Below are positions 1 through 9,705 of a stretch of DNA of 47,469 nucleotides, in pieces. Positions within the stretch are counted from its first letter, which is position 1, and every line of letters starts with the position of its first letter. The notes under the pieces are model-generated. The model did not search any database, was not told the origin of the DNA, and saw only the letters and a list, made by a program, of their open reading frames with translations. Origin of the DNA: Bodo saltans (Eukaryota; Euglenozoa; Kinetoplastea; Eubodonida; Bodonidae); the NCBI GenBank assembly GCA_001460835.1, contig CYKH01000081.1:10003-57471 (forward strand), written 5' to 3'. A program made the position numbers and the translations under genes.

Positions 1-2
1 AT

Positions 3-254
3 GAAGCAGCAGCAGCTGCCGCGAAGGCTAAGGGCGATGCAGACGCCGCTGCAGTAGCAGCGGCTGCGAAGGCGACTGACGATACCTCAGTGGCATCTGT
101 GAAAGTGAAGGCCGATGCGGACGCAGTAGCAGTAGCGAAGGCGAAGGCCGATGCAGATGCCACAGCGGCATCTGCGAAGGCGAAGGCCAATGCAGACGCC
201 GCCGCAGCTGCTGCGAAAGCCACGGTCAATGCCATCGCACCGACGACAACATAG
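3..254 (+). CDS. 3' end of an Ala/Lys-rich tailed protein (5' truncated by window)
   Basis: The reading frame is open from the window edge to a TAG at 252-254. It encodes about 83 residues made almost only of Ala, Lys, Asp, Val and Thr, with repeated motifs such as AKAKADADA. The same type of tail ends the TRIM-like protein at 14114-15910 (residues about 516-598), so this is probably the last part of a related gene whose RING and coiled-coil parts lie outside the window. The repeats are less regular than in that copy. Such low-complexity tails resemble the helical Ala/Lys rods of TolA-type proteins in composition only, and no function can be read from this piece. It could also be a decayed copy, since the N-terminal part cannot be seen. 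Confidence 0.6.
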   Translation, partial: EAAAAAAKAKGDADAAAVAAAAKATDDTSVASVKVKADADAVAVAKAKADADATAASAKAKANADAAAAAAKATVNAIAPTTT

Positions 255-435
255 CTTTTTTTTTCTGGAATTTATGGAATCGTCCACCGAATATGAGTGG
301 ATCGTTTCACTTTCCTGGCTAGAGACTGCGAAGTGGTAGTAGTTGACGAATGCGGAAAAGCATGGCGATGTGGCGGTCGAAATTAATTCGACAATAGAAT
401 ATGATCGAAAAAGCGAAGGCAGTTGGAGAGGCTCA

Positions 436-601
436 CAGGGACTTCATACACAACCAGATTTACACCCTCCACTTCTGGACTTTGCTTCGAGATTCACTGC
501 GTGCCTAATATTGAACGTTGCCTTTCGCAATTTTTTTTTTTTGAAGAGCAGATTCTACCGATCTCTTTCCTTTCGTTTTACATTGTTTGAAGGAGGATGG
601 G
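436..601 (+). repeat. Direct repeat copy A of the 876 gene leader
   Basis: This 166-bp segment is nearly identical to 715-880, with about four substitutions plus small length changes, including the T-run. The start-to-start distance is 279 bp. It includes a copy of the downstream gene's start context (GGAGGATGGG), but here the ATG opens only a short frame. Confidence 0.85.
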
Positions 602-714
602 TCTGACGCTTCACCATCATCAACTGCTTACGCCTTTTCGTACCGCTACACCGCCAGCTTTAATTAAGCTGTTATCTTATACTAGCTTTTTCGCTTCCGT
701 CAACCTCTCCGAGT

Positions 715-880
715 CAGGGACTTCATACACAACCAGATTTACACCCTCCACTTCTGGACTTTGCTTCGAGATTCACTGCGTGCGCCTAATATTGAACGTT
801 GTCTTTCGCAATTTTTTTTTTGAAGATCAGATTCTACCGGTCTCTTTCCTTTCGTTTTACATTGTTTGAAGGAGGATGGG
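715..880 (+). repeat. Direct repeat copy B, contains the start codon of the 876 gene
   Basis: This is the second copy of the 166-bp repeat. It ends inside the second codon of the 1339-residue gene (ATG at 876). The repeat therefore spans the presumed trans-splice acceptor region and the translation start, so the gene has two tandem leader copies. Confidence 0.85.
812..871 (+). promoter_or_regulatory. Predicted spliced-leader acceptor region for the 876 gene
   Basis: A T-run at 812-821 is followed by AG at 824-825. A second pyrimidine-rich stretch at about 832-868 is followed by AG at 870-871, only four bases before the ATG at 876. Either AG could be used; the pattern matches kinetoplastid acceptor sites in general. 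No transcript data are available. Confidence 0.5.
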
Positions 881-3800
881 CAACTGCTTGAGCAAAGTGT
901 TAACTTCAATCGCCTGTGTTGCGTTGATTGTCGTTGCCGTGATCTGTCCCCCCCTCGGTTCTCTGACACCTCTCCTTACAGGAGCACTGTTCGGGGGTGG
1001 TGTGGGAGGTTTGACTACTCTTGTCATGGGTGGTAGTGTATCGGATGTGTGGAAGAGCATAGGGCTAGGAATGATCAGCGGATGTGTTGGCGCCGGAGCG
1101 GGGATGGTTGCCCAGATGGCGTGTGGAAGCATGAGCATATGCAATGTGACTGTCATCAACGTGGTCAAAACACTTAGTGCCTCAACAGCTGTTTGCGTGA
1201 CAAATAATCTGGTAACAGGGCAGCCTCTTTTCAAGAACCTTGGTCACTGTGTCATCGGCGCTGCCTTTACATGTGGAGCTGCTTACTTCTTGGGAACTGA
1301 GTCCATTTGTAACGGGCTAGTCGATGCCATTCGGTCTATTTGTGGCGATTTAGCTCCTATTATGACTCCCATCATCGCACCTTTTGTCACGAGGACTCTG
1401 ACATTTCTTCCCGATTACGTGTTCGCGAAGTGTGTCGGGGAGAAGGCACCAAGTTTTGGGGCCTACATGGCAGGTGCTGCCGCTGAGGCCATTCGTTGTG
1501 GGGTTGTGATGGCTACCAAGCATGCTCAAGAATTTTATAGCCGCACTGGAAAGAGAACCGAAGTCGTGGATAGCGACAGGAAACTTGCAGCTGATGTGTC
1601 CGACACAGAAAAGAACGTTGTCATTTCTGATGACAAGCATGTCACTGTCAAGAGGGTGAATGGCCGCCTTGTGATTGTTGTGAAAGAGCAAAATGCCGAC
1701 GCTCAGCGCAAGGATGTTCTCCTGGGGGAGAGCCAAGAACCGCGAGAAAAGATTCTGCAATGCCTTAGACAACACGGAGGGGATGATGCTCGGGCGAGCA
1801 TCGTCGGGAGCCCCCGTGCCCTAACATCAACACTGACGGCAGCACTTGCAGAGTCACGCAATAACATTGATATTTTCATTCTTGATGACAACTTGGATAC
1901 AAAAACTGCAACACGCAACGACAGCGGGCGTATTCGTCGGGTTCCTCCCCGCTCAGCAACTTCTTCTGCGTCACGAAGCAATTCTCTGGCACCACCATCG
2001 ACCAGCTCCTCACAACGTACCCCGTCCAGCCGCGGTGGCGCGTTTGTTGCATCGGCGAGCACACTCTACAGCAGTTATCGCATCCCTGTTGAGTCTTGTG
2101 TTCGGAAGCGTCGCAAGGGAACGTCTGATGTGTCGTTGCCGCCGCTTATTTTAGGAACCATCCGCGGCTTTGTGTGTGAGGGCAGCATGAAGACCGCAGC
2201 GAAAGCACTGCAACAATGTGGCGCTGAAATAGTCGCAGAGGTAAAACACAACGGGTCGCTTGCACTTCTCGTAAATGGCATCACACTCCCTCACAACTGG
2301 TGTCAACTTGTTGGCGACGTTGTCCACGATGAACTTGACTTTCTGTGTGAAGCCGCAGTCCTACCTATTTTGTCCGAAACACGCGATGTGCAGAAGCCTG
2401 GTGAACATCAATCTCGGTTGAATTGCGAAATCAAAGCGTTACAATCGATTATTGAGCAGTCAAGCATTGTCGTTCACGACGACGACGAAGTAGTTCCCTG
2501 GGCTATCATCGCTGTTCTTGGATCAAGAGCTGCTCAGGCATCATCGCTTCGCTCCATGCTTCAACGACGAGGCTACGTGTACCACGAGCAGTGGTTCTCA
2601 GGCATGTGCCCCACCGGTATCTGGGCGTTTGTCTGTGCTCGTCATCGTATTGTCTTCCTCGACGTGGATATGCGTCAATTACGCACCGTCGCCACAGCCA
2701 TTTCGATGAGCAGTCAGGTGCTGCTTGTGCACGAAAGCGACACTGTTACGTTGGAAACCGTCATGGTTTTTGTGCACGCATTACACTACACCGTCAAGTT
2801 TGCCGAAGACAAGGGTGATGCAACGCAGGACGCAGCAGCAATGTCTGGTGTGAATGAAAATTTCGCGAGGCAGCTGCAGGTGGCGTCAAAGTGCGGTAAG
2901 CCGTTTCTGGTCACAGCCGGCATCTCACGCGACGTTCCAAGCGTCATTGAAGAGGAGGCTTTGTTGATGCTGCAGTCGGTCCTTGGTGGGCATGGAGTGC
3001 AAGCATTGGACACATCGGTGGATTTCTTTACTCCGCAGCTTCCTCACTACCTGTCTATGATGCACCCATCGAAAGGAGCACTAACGGCCCCTCTGGTTGG
3101 CCAGCGGTCGTTTGGGGACTCTTTTTGCCGGGCGCTCACAAGAAACTTCAAAGTGATGGACAGTCTCACCTCTACTCAAATCAAATCGGACTTCGATGCT
3201 GCGCAGAAGCGCAGCAGTCAGTATGTTGACGGGAGACTGCAATTAGCATTTAAGAAGGTTTGCGAAGTGGCGGAGAAGGATAAGCAATTCGCGGAGGCTT
3301 TTCAAGCATGGACTACTGAGTTCAGTGAACGATGCCAATCTGCAAAAACGCTGCTAGACCTCGCCTCCGGGCTGATTGATATTAGTCGGTTCCTATGGAC
3401 GTGGAACCGGCACTCATTAGCGATGGAGATCCTATTTAGTGCCTACGATCGCAGCGTGCAGAACGACGAACAGCAACCACAAGAATGGAATCGGGCTTGG
3501 GTTCAATGCGCACAACGAACGGCAACGCAAAGACTGATCTGGGCAGCACTGACTGATGCTGTGGACTGCCAGATATGGGCTTGGAGGTTTCTTGCGTGTA
3601 CCCTCGGGGACACCGAAGACATTTCTCGTTCTTGGCTGAACTTAGCGAGGCCTACAGACGGGATGCCTCTTTTGTCGATCGCGGTGAAAGCATTTGCAGA
3701 GCGCCCCAATGTTGCAGTAACAGTTGATTCTCAAGAAATCGCGGTTACTGAAGCCTTCACAACGTTTGTCCATCTAGCGTTCCAAACATATGAAGGGTTT

Positions 3801-4895
3801 TCAAGGCTTTCTGCTCACCTCCTCACGTGCCAACGGTATGGGCAACCTTCACCATTTGATGTGGTTGCACATCACCGACCACGCGGACCGATCGCACTGT
3901 ACACTCAATCGTGCCCTGCGAGACCAAGCGGAGCTCACACGCTTGGCATGCGACCACTCAACGAATTCGAAAGTGTGGACATATTTGAAATTGCTGTGCG
4001 CAAGTGCTCGCCTAGTAAACTCGAAACGGTAGCAACGTACGACATCATTGACAGCGTCTTGGCAGTTGGATTCCAATGCCCAAAGTCACCAGCAGCTTTC
4101 GTGAAATTGCTGCGAGAGATGCTCTCAAGCCGCGTGGTAACTCTCGCAACTGCAACGCAGCCGAACAGTTTGCCCCTGCCCCTTTTGCGCCTCGATCCCT
4201 CATCGGTTGCCCACGGATCTCCCTTCCGTGCACTATCGCGCCTCCCGACGACTGAAATGCTGCCTGCAGTTTCCCAGCTCGACGAATCGCTCCATATCAT
4301 CTTATCCACAATATTGGCAGGCCTCCTCAATGAGACTGATGAAACTCGCTCTCACGTCTTCTGCACGTTGGCCACTGATGTGCTCCTCCCTGCAGCTCAT
4401 CATCAATTTCATGGGCATCACGAATTGTATGTTCCTCTGTCAACATCGACGCAGGGAACTTGCGTGATTGTCGCTCTGTTGGTTGTGAGTGCCAGCCATA
4501 AACTGAAACGTGCACAGTCAGTCTCGTCCGCTTTGCGACGGTTGGCTGCCTTTTCGAACGTCTCAATATCGATGGATGCGCTTCCTTTTTCAACCGGAAA
4601 TGTCATCTCATTGTTTCTACGTGCGTGGTCTTCTTCACCCTTGACCGCCAGCGACGTTGCATGGGGATTCTCGTGGATTCTTCAACATGCACACTACCTT
4701 ACCGGGATGCCACTTAACGGTGGAACGCCGTTCGCACAGCCTTCCCAACTCCCTCAAGAGTTGGTGAATCCTGATGCAGTCCAGTCGGCTTGGGGCACAA
4801 TCTGCTCCACCTATGTGGTGCCGAGAGTGTGGCTGACGCTATCGGCGGAGTTGTTGCAATGCGGATGTAGTGGTGTTGCTCAACAGGGTCTTTGA
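876..4895 (+). CDS. Acylated membrane protein with a GBP-like pseudo-GTPase segment (1339 aa)
   Basis: The N-terminus MGNCLSK is a classic N-myristoylation signal with an adjacent Cys for palmitoylation, so membrane attachment is likely. Residues about 10-190 are hydrophobic and Gly/Ala-rich, with several possible membrane segments. Residues 539-630 resemble the G domain of guanylate-binding proteins. A hydrophobic strand leads to GSRAAQASS (549-557) where a P-loop would be, then PTGIW (579-583) stands in for TKGIW, and FLDVDM (594-599) for LLDTEG. The spacing fits, but the P-loop Lys and Ser/Thr are missing, so nucleotide binding is doubtful. Residues about 690-830 look helical and could match the region after the G domain. 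The rest is unrecognised. The ATG is the first after the acceptor tract, and the stop is TGA. The GBP link rests on motif order read by eye, so it is tentative; that the gene is real is much more certain. Confidence 0.8.
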   Translation: MGNCLSKVLTSIACVALIVVAVICPPLGSLTPLLTGALFGGGVGGLTTLVMGGSVSDVWKSIGLGMISGCVGAGAGMVAQMACGSMSICNVTVINVVKTLSASTAVCVTNNLVTGQPLFKNLGHCVIGAAFTCGAAYFLGTESICNGLVDAIRSICGDLAPIMTPIIAPFVTRTLTFLPDYVFAKCVGEKAPSFGAYMAGAAAEAIRCGVVMATKHAQEFYSRTGKRTEVVDSDRKLAADVSDTEKNVVISDDKHVTVKRVNGRLVIVVKEQNADAQRKDVLLGESQEPREKILQCLRQHGGDDARASIVGSPRALTSTLTAALAESRNNIDIFILDDNLDTKTATRNDSGRIRRVPPRSATSSASRSNSLAPPSTSSSQRTPSSRGGAFVASASTLYSSYRIPVESCVRKRRKGTSDVSLPPLILGTIRGFVCEGSMKTAAKALQQCGAEIVAEVKHNGSLALLVNGITLPHNWCQLVGDVVHDELDFLCEAAVLPILSETRDVQKPGEHQSRLNCEIKALQSIIEQSSIVVHDDDEVVPWAIIAVLGSRAAQASSLRSMLQRRGYVYHEQWFSGMCPTGIWAFVCARHRIVFLDVDMRQLRTVATAISMSSQVLLVHESDTVTLETVMVFVHALHYTVKFAEDKGDATQDAAAMSGVNENFARQLQVASKCGKPFLVTAGISRDVPSVIEEEALLMLQSVLGGHGVQALDTSVDFFTPQLPHYLSMMHPSKGALTAPLVGQRSFGDSFCRALTRNFKVMDSLTSTQIKSDFDAAQKRSSQYVDGRLQLAFKKVCEVAEKDKQFAEAFQAWTTEFSERCQSAKTLLDLASGLIDISRFLWTWNRHSLAMEILFSAYDRSVQNDEQQPQEWNRAWVQCAQRTATQRLIWAALTDAVDCQIWAWRFLACTLGDTEDISRSWLNLARPTDGMPLLSIAVKAFAERPNVAVTVDSQEIAVTEAFTTFVHLAFQTYEGFSRLSAHLLTCQRYGQPSPFDVVAHHRPRGPIALYTQSCPARPSGAHTLGMRPLNEFESVDIFEIAVRKCSPSKLETVATYDIIDSVLAVGFQCPKSPAAFVKLLREMLSSRVVTLATATQPNSLPLPLLRLDPSSVAHGSPFRALSRLPTTEMLPAVSQLDESLHIILSTILAGLLNETDETRSHVFCTLATDVLLPAAHHQFHGHHELYVPLSTSTQGTCVIVALLVVSASHKLKRAQSVSSALRRLAAFSNVSISMDALPFSTGNVISLFLRAWSSSPLTASDVAWGFSWILQHAHYLTGMPLNGGTPFAQPSQLPQELVNPDAVQSAWGTICSTYVVPRVWLTLSAELLQCGCSGVAQQGL

Positions 4896-5108
4896 ATACC
4901 CCGCCTGCATTTGGTACACACATGGTCGGAATGGCCTCTGCCCCCACAAATGTGAATCGATCGTTAGGATGAAGCAAATTTTTTTGTCAGCAGTCGAGTT
5001 CGCCTCGCTTGGCGAATTCTAGCGCCACATACACTTTGGATTTTGAACGTAGTGTTTCGTTCTGTGAGCAATAGTAATTTGAAGGATACACACAACAAGG
5101 AGATTATA

Positions 5109-8100
5109 ATGCCACCGGCTTCTGACATTTCTACACATTTTCAAATTGCATTAGAGACCCTTTCACTCAACTCGTTAGTCGAGTTGGCGCGATCACCACC
5201 GTCATTGAACAACGTACGTTGCGATGCGTTGCGTTGCTCTGCGGAGCGCGGTTGTGAAAATGTATTTTCTGCCAGCTCATCATCCGAGGAAGGAGAAGCG
5301 ACAAAGAATGCTGCGATTCTTCAGTTCCAGAACGACGTCACCGCAATGATTGCTCAAGAGCTAGAGAGTGGAAGATTACGCGATGACGGAAATTCTGTTG
5401 ATGTCGATTGCGATAGTGCTGAGGCGTTTCTCTTGGCGTGCTTTGCGCCTCTTTTGGCGTGTGATGTTGTATCTCGTAGTACCTTCTTATCGGGCTCGAC
5501 GAAAGACAAGTGGGACCATTGGTGCACGGAAACACTGAAGGATGCAGTGCAACTGTCTGGTGCTGTCTCCGTTATCGAACCGGCTGTCCGCTTCCTTCAC
5601 GGCGTTGCTGCGAGTCATGCGACGGACATTGTGACCGCGTGTTACGATCTATTCACTATTTGTGCGCGACATGACATCGAGGCGCTCGCACGAGTATGGG
5701 CTTGCCGCAGCTTTATCGAAATTTATGCCACGGCGTTGCTCATTCACGTGACGACATCAACTCCTGATGGCGTTGATAACGCAGCGGTTAGCAAATGCTT
5801 TACTCTTCCAGAATGGTCATCCACCGCAATATTCAGCCACAGTGACATTTCACTGCTACCAGGAGGCACCGAACTAGCGGAGCTTGAACAATCACTCTTT
5901 GACAAGAGGCCCACCGATATCAAAGAAATGATTGATACTCTCCTTTCCATTGTTGGAGAACATCCTTCACGAGGAGCAGTGATTCAGTGCTTCGCTCGAG
6001 CAGTGCAAGTATCGGGTCATTGTACACCAGAGCTACTTAGGCAGGTGGAAGCTGCGGCATTAGGTGGCTCCCCTTTCTCACACAGTGTTGCAGCGCAACT
6101 CAAGATTGCTGTGTGGCTTACAGGCGGAAATCCGACGGACCATTTTGACAATAATGATTCAGATATTTCGTCGCTGGTCAATGACCTTTTAGCACTCGCC
6201 TTAGCGTTTCCAGCATTCCCCATCACAGGCCCTCCTCGAGTATCAGATTGCATTTTTCTCGATGAGTTCTCCCATCGAATTGCCCTCGAGGCCCAATTCC
6301 AGCAGGCAATCACAGATCGGGTATTTGCGGCAACCATTGAGAGTGCGCTACAACAAAGCGACTCCCTGCAAGTGTCAAATGAGACTGAACCTTCCCTATT
6401 TTATGGTGCCGAAGCGCTCCTGTCGCCGTGCGCCACACACCGGCTTGCGTCCTTCAAGCGCATGTATATTCTTTACGCCGCGAAATTTTGTGGTGAGCTT
6501 GTTGATGAATTTATTCCGCAAGAAGTAGCTCGCCGCTATTTGATCACCACAATGCTTCAAGTCGCCGGAACTCACGTGGACGATGTTCGTGCCGGTATTT
6601 GCGGGCTTGGGCACTTTCCTTACGATGCGACAACCGGCTTTCGAGCCTACGGCAGTGAAAAGGGAAACAGTGCTCTCTTCGATCTCAGCTCTGTTCGCGG
6701 CTGCACCGTGTTGAACCATCAGCAAGAGATAGCCTGGAACGTCACTCGAAGTACAAGTGGAGTCCTCTCATTTCTCGACGTTGTGTTTGCAGCAGTCGCG
6801 TGGGACCTCTCCGATAGTACCTCGACACAAGTCTCCATCGAACCCTTTCACGAGTCCACTCCGTTCGCTCCACTAGCCCAATTTGTCGCGAGCTCCGCGG
6901 ACCGCTCCAACGTTCGTGTTTCTGATGTGCTCAAGCGGCTACTTCGGTGCGGTTTTATCACCATCGCGCCTTTGCTGCTGGATTCGTTTGAGAGTGCACT
7001 GATGGCGTTGGATGCTGCCAACGTGCGAACCAGTGACTGGGGACGTTTCTCTACCAAAATCGAGGCTGCAGTGTCGGGAGTTCTAGATGAGAGTTCCATT
7101 CAATTGCTCTCGCTTGTTCTGGACGAGATGGCTCAGGGGTCTCGCCACTTGATGGATACATTGCAGCATTGTGACTCCATCCTCAAGATGCTGATTACGG
7201 GGCAGCAGGTTAGCTCCCTCTATCCATTCTCGTCAATGGCGTTTGATGTGCGTGACATGGCTAAGTTTGCACATCCCGATGACGAGAAGATGCTGCGCTT
7301 TGCCCTTGAAGATGTGTTCGAAGCGTCATTAATTGCTCAACAACAGCTCTTGCAATTCCCTGGGGTGTATCGCTATCGAATCTGTGTTGGCATTCCCGAT
7401 GTCACGCGACAAGAGAATTCATTCTACTGTGAGCAACGTGCACCAATTGCAATTCTGAGAGGTGATGTTTCAGTACCGGATGACGAGTTCACGAAAGCAA
7501 TGACACAACATTTCTACGCTCTCTCACTGGTGTTCCCAGAGTTTCAACGCCTTGCCGAGCTCTTGCAGGTCTACGCAATCGCTCACACCGCTTTCCCCCT
7601 CGAGTCATCTGCAGAATGTCGTTCCATCATTTCGGTGACTCTTGTTCCGACTGCCGTGTGGCATGATGGGGGAAACATATCGGCACTATGTGGTGCTGTC
7701 GACGTGAAACCGAAGAAATTCTTCGATCCCAGCGCAACTCAGACGTTTTCGCCTCGTGTCAGAGCACCAGATGCGATCCCCAGCTCAAGCGGCTTCGTCC
7801 AGTGGGTGAAAGATCATCCAGATCTCATTAACACTACGCTGAACGCCGTTTCGATAGGTGCAACGGTGGCTGTGTACGTAGGGACGTTGTCGAATCCAGT
7901 TGGCATAGCGATTCATCTCGGAGTAGTTGGAGCAGGCATGGCATACGAGTATGTGACTTCAGGTAAGATCGACGTAGTTGACGCCGCAGCGTCGGGTGCC
8001 ATGGCATTCGTCCCTCGAATTCTCACTGCACCAATCCATGCCTACGAAGTCGTCACTGGAAATCCTTTCGTGAAAACGATCGATCACAAACTATTTGGCG

Positions 8101-8408
8101 GGAACGAGCCAGAAAAACTGACGTATGCTGACAGGGCAAACTCAGCAGCAACCGCTTTGCTGTCCAAGCCGAGGAAGTTGCACTCACAAGCCTCTCAAGG
8201 TGCGTCGTCGCATGTGGCGCCTGCAGCTCCCTTGGCTCGCTCAGCACCTCTCCAAGTGCCAGCTGCTGCAGCAAAAACTACTACGCCAGCAGTCCCGACA
8301 TTATCGAGAGGGGCCCAACGGAGACTTGACTATCAGAGTATGAAAGCATTTGAAACAAAGCAAAGAGTTCAAGCTAAGCAGTATGCCGAAAGGCGCAAAC
8401 AGAGGTAG
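5109..8408 (+). CDS. Large protein of unknown function with a hydrophobic C-terminal region (1099 aa)
   Basis: I do not recognise this protein. The frame stays open upstream, but the first ATG is at 5109 (MPPASDISTHF), just after a pyrimidine/AG stretch near 5055-5072, so that start is chosen. Residues about 60-780 are mixed helical sequence without known motifs. From about residue 905 (HPDLINTTLNAVS) come two or three Gly/Ala-rich hydrophobic stretches that could enter a membrane. An Ala/Pro-rich linker follows, and the protein ends in a strongly basic tail (ERRKQR). The Gly-rich hydrophobic block recalls in style the N-terminal block of the preceding gene. Head-to-tail placement with 213 bases between the two suggests they belong to one transcription unit, which in kinetoplastids does not by itself imply a shared function. 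Confidence 0.8.
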   Translation: MPPASDISTHFQIALETLSLNSLVELARSPPSLNNVRCDALRCSAERGCENVFSASSSSEEGEATKNAAILQFQNDVTAMIAQELESGRLRDDGNSVDVDCDSAEAFLLACFAPLLACDVVSRSTFLSGSTKDKWDHWCTETLKDAVQLSGAVSVIEPAVRFLHGVAASHATDIVTACYDLFTICARHDIEALARVWACRSFIEIYATALLIHVTTSTPDGVDNAAVSKCFTLPEWSSTAIFSHSDISLLPGGTELAELEQSLFDKRPTDIKEMIDTLLSIVGEHPSRGAVIQCFARAVQVSGHCTPELLRQVEAAALGGSPFSHSVAAQLKIAVWLTGGNPTDHFDNNDSDISSLVNDLLALALAFPAFPITGPPRVSDCIFLDEFSHRIALEAQFQQAITDRVFAATIESALQQSDSLQVSNETEPSLFYGAEALLSPCATHRLASFKRMYILYAAKFCGELVDEFIPQEVARRYLITTMLQVAGTHVDDVRAGICGLGHFPYDATTGFRAYGSEKGNSALFDLSSVRGCTVLNHQQEIAWNVTRSTSGVLSFLDVVFAAVAWDLSDSTSTQVSIEPFHESTPFAPLAQFVASSADRSNVRVSDVLKRLLRCGFITIAPLLLDSFESALMALDAANVRTSDWGRFSTKIEAAVSGVLDESSIQLLSLVLDEMAQGSRHLMDTLQHCDSILKMLITGQQVSSLYPFSSMAFDVRDMAKFAHPDDEKMLRFALEDVFEASLIAQQQLLQFPGVYRYRICVGIPDVTRQENSFYCEQRAPIAILRGDVSVPDDEFTKAMTQHFYALSLVFPEFQRLAELLQVYAIAHTAFPLESSAECRSIISVTLVPTAVWHDGGNISALCGAVDVKPKKFFDPSATQTFSPRVRAPDAIPSSSGFVQWVKDHPDLINTTLNAVSIGATVAVYVGTLSNPVGIAIHLGVVGAGMAYEYVTSGKIDVVDAAASGAMAFVPRILTAPIHAYEVVTGNPFVKTIDHKLFGGNEPEKLTYADRANSAATALLSKPRKLHSQASQGASSHVAPAAPLARSAPLQVPAAAAKTTTPAVPTLSRGAQRRLDYQSMKAFETKQRVQAKQYAERRKQR

Positions 8409-8502
8409 TGGGGCGTTCTTAGGGGACGTTGATAGTGTTGTGCCTCTGCACAGCCCAATTGTGTGGCACACAAATATTTTTAGATCAAGATGTTTACAGA
8501 AG

Positions 8503-8519
8503 TGCTTTTTTGCTTCCAG
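8503..8519 (+). promoter_or_regulatory. Predicted spliced-leader acceptor for the 8563 gene
   Basis: A pyrimidine tract (GCTTTTTTGCTTCC) leads directly into AG at 8518-8519. The next ATG in the reading frame is at 8563, giving a 43-base leader. This decides the start of the downstream gene, whose frame is open further upstream into the previous gene. Confidence 0.6.
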
Positions 8520-8562
8520 GCCACGCACTGTATTCCTTCCCGTTGTTCATTTTCGCTGTCAC

Positions 8563-9705
8563 ATGGAAAGAAGGTGTATGGTGGCGTACAGAGTGATTGA
8601 AAGCGTTCCTTTTGATGTCACCACGACGCCCTTGTCACAGTCGATTTCTCCTTGGGCCATTGCCCTGCGGCACAAACCGAAGGTGGCGGCGGGAGACATG
8701 TTGTTTGGTCGCATCGTAGTGGAGGGGATGACGACCCACGAGTTTCCGCTTGTAGAAGAGGATATAGGCGCTGAGGTCGATAAGGGGCAGAATGTTGTCA
8801 ATTTAGTTGCATCAATAGGTCATAGTGCATGTCGCGTTGGGAACGAGATTCAGCGCTTCACTGCGGCTTCACTTGCGTTGGATGTCCTCGTTGTGCCGTG
8901 GTCACTCCTGCGGCTGGTCGCGTATATTCCCCCGTCCTTGAGCGCTGCCGCCTCCACCAGTGTCGGTGCCTGCATTAGGCAATGGTTGATGTCGAGGCGT
9001 GTCGTCAGGAAACATGAGGTGGTGTTGTACCCGCAACAAGCTGGTGTGGTTGTGCCCATTTTACTTGTGCGGACATCGGAACCAGACGACAATGTTCAGT
9101 TTGTTGTTGCTGACAACGTCCATCGCCAGTTGATTCTCACCTTTGCCACGCAACTATGTACACGGTGCCGAATCACCGACGCTATCGCCATGGGTAGTTT
9201 ACTGTTTCACAACGAGAGCATAACGGATGACGATGGGAAGGATCATCAGAGTGTCGACGATGTGGTGCCGCTGCCCTCACGTCACGCGCCTGCGATTCAT
9301 TTGATCTTAAAACATGTGCAGGCGTTACCAATGACGACGCGAACGGACAACTTTTCTATTAGTTGGCCCGTCGTGATTGTGCCCTTTGAAATTCTCTCTA
9401 GTGAGGGTGGTGCTGGTACGTTGACTGTAAGGCTCGGCAACATGCGCGACTTCGTGGCTGTGACTGTTATTCCCTTCGCCGCAGATGACGGCTGGGGCTG
9501 TACACAGCGTGTTGCTGAAGGACTCGAAGGCAAAATAGTACGACCGAGTGAGGCATCACCCACGGCGCTCACATTTACTACGCGCCATCGTGTGACTCTG
9601 CTAACCTGCGATTCATTTGATCTTAAAACATGTGCAGGTGTTACCAATGACGACGCGAACAGACAACTTTTCTATCAGTTGGCCCGTCGTGATTGTGCCC
9701 TTTGA
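8563..9705 (+). CDS. Unknown protein, 5' portion of a gene split by a 316-bp tandem duplication (380 aa)
   Basis: The start MERRCMVAYRV is the first ATG after the acceptor at 8518-8519. The product has no family I recognise. It is a mixed alpha/beta-looking sequence with few charged clusters and no clear membrane segment. At 9289-9604 it enters the first copy of a duplicated segment. Reading into the second copy shifts by one base (316 = 105 x 3 + 1), and a TGA follows at 9703-9705, so the last 33 or so residues are out-of-frame sequence. A single-copy ancestor would have run on into the frame now seen at 9647-10363, giving about 590 residues. Either the gene is a recent pseudogene, or the shortened protein is tolerated. 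Confidence 0.6.
   Translation: MERRCMVAYRVIESVPFDVTTTPLSQSISPWAIALRHKPKVAAGDMLFGRIVVEGMTTHEFPLVEEDIGAEVDKGQNVVNLVASIGHSACRVGNEIQRFTAASLALDVLVVPWSLLRLVAYIPPSLSAAASTSVGACIRQWLMSRRVVRKHEVVLYPQQAGVVVPILLVRTSEPDDNVQFVVADNVHRQLILTFATQLCTRCRITDAIAMGSLLFHNESITDDDGKDHQSVDDVVPLPSRHAPAIHLILKHVQALPMTTRTDNFSISWPVVIVPFEILSSEGGAGTLTVRLGNMRDFVAVTVIPFAADDGWGCTQRVAEGLEGKIVRPSEASPTALTFTTRHRVTLLTCDSFDLKTCAGVTNDDANRQLFYQLARRDCAL
9289..9604 (+). repeat. 316-bp tandem duplication, copy 1
   Basis: The unit begins CCTGCGATTCATTTG and is followed directly by copy 2 starting at 9605. The copies differ at roughly nine positions plus a three-base indel, about 3 percent. They are therefore not a simple assembly echo. Confidence 0.9.

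Larger units (their letters stand above)
255..875. other. 621-bp intergenic region with a duplicated leader
   Basis: No convincing gene is present. The region is dominated by two copies of a 166-bp segment (436-601 and 715-880, listed separately). Each carries a T-run followed by AG and a second pyrimidine-rich tract, so two alternative spliced-leader acceptor regions precede the next gene. Short open frames at 343-606 and 597-869 are composition-driven and have no recognisable content. Confidence 0.6.

Noticed and set aside
3-254. Bacterial TolA-type gene or horizontally acquired sequence
   Set aside because: The Ala/Lys composition is shared with the intact TRIM-like gene nearby, which explains it better.
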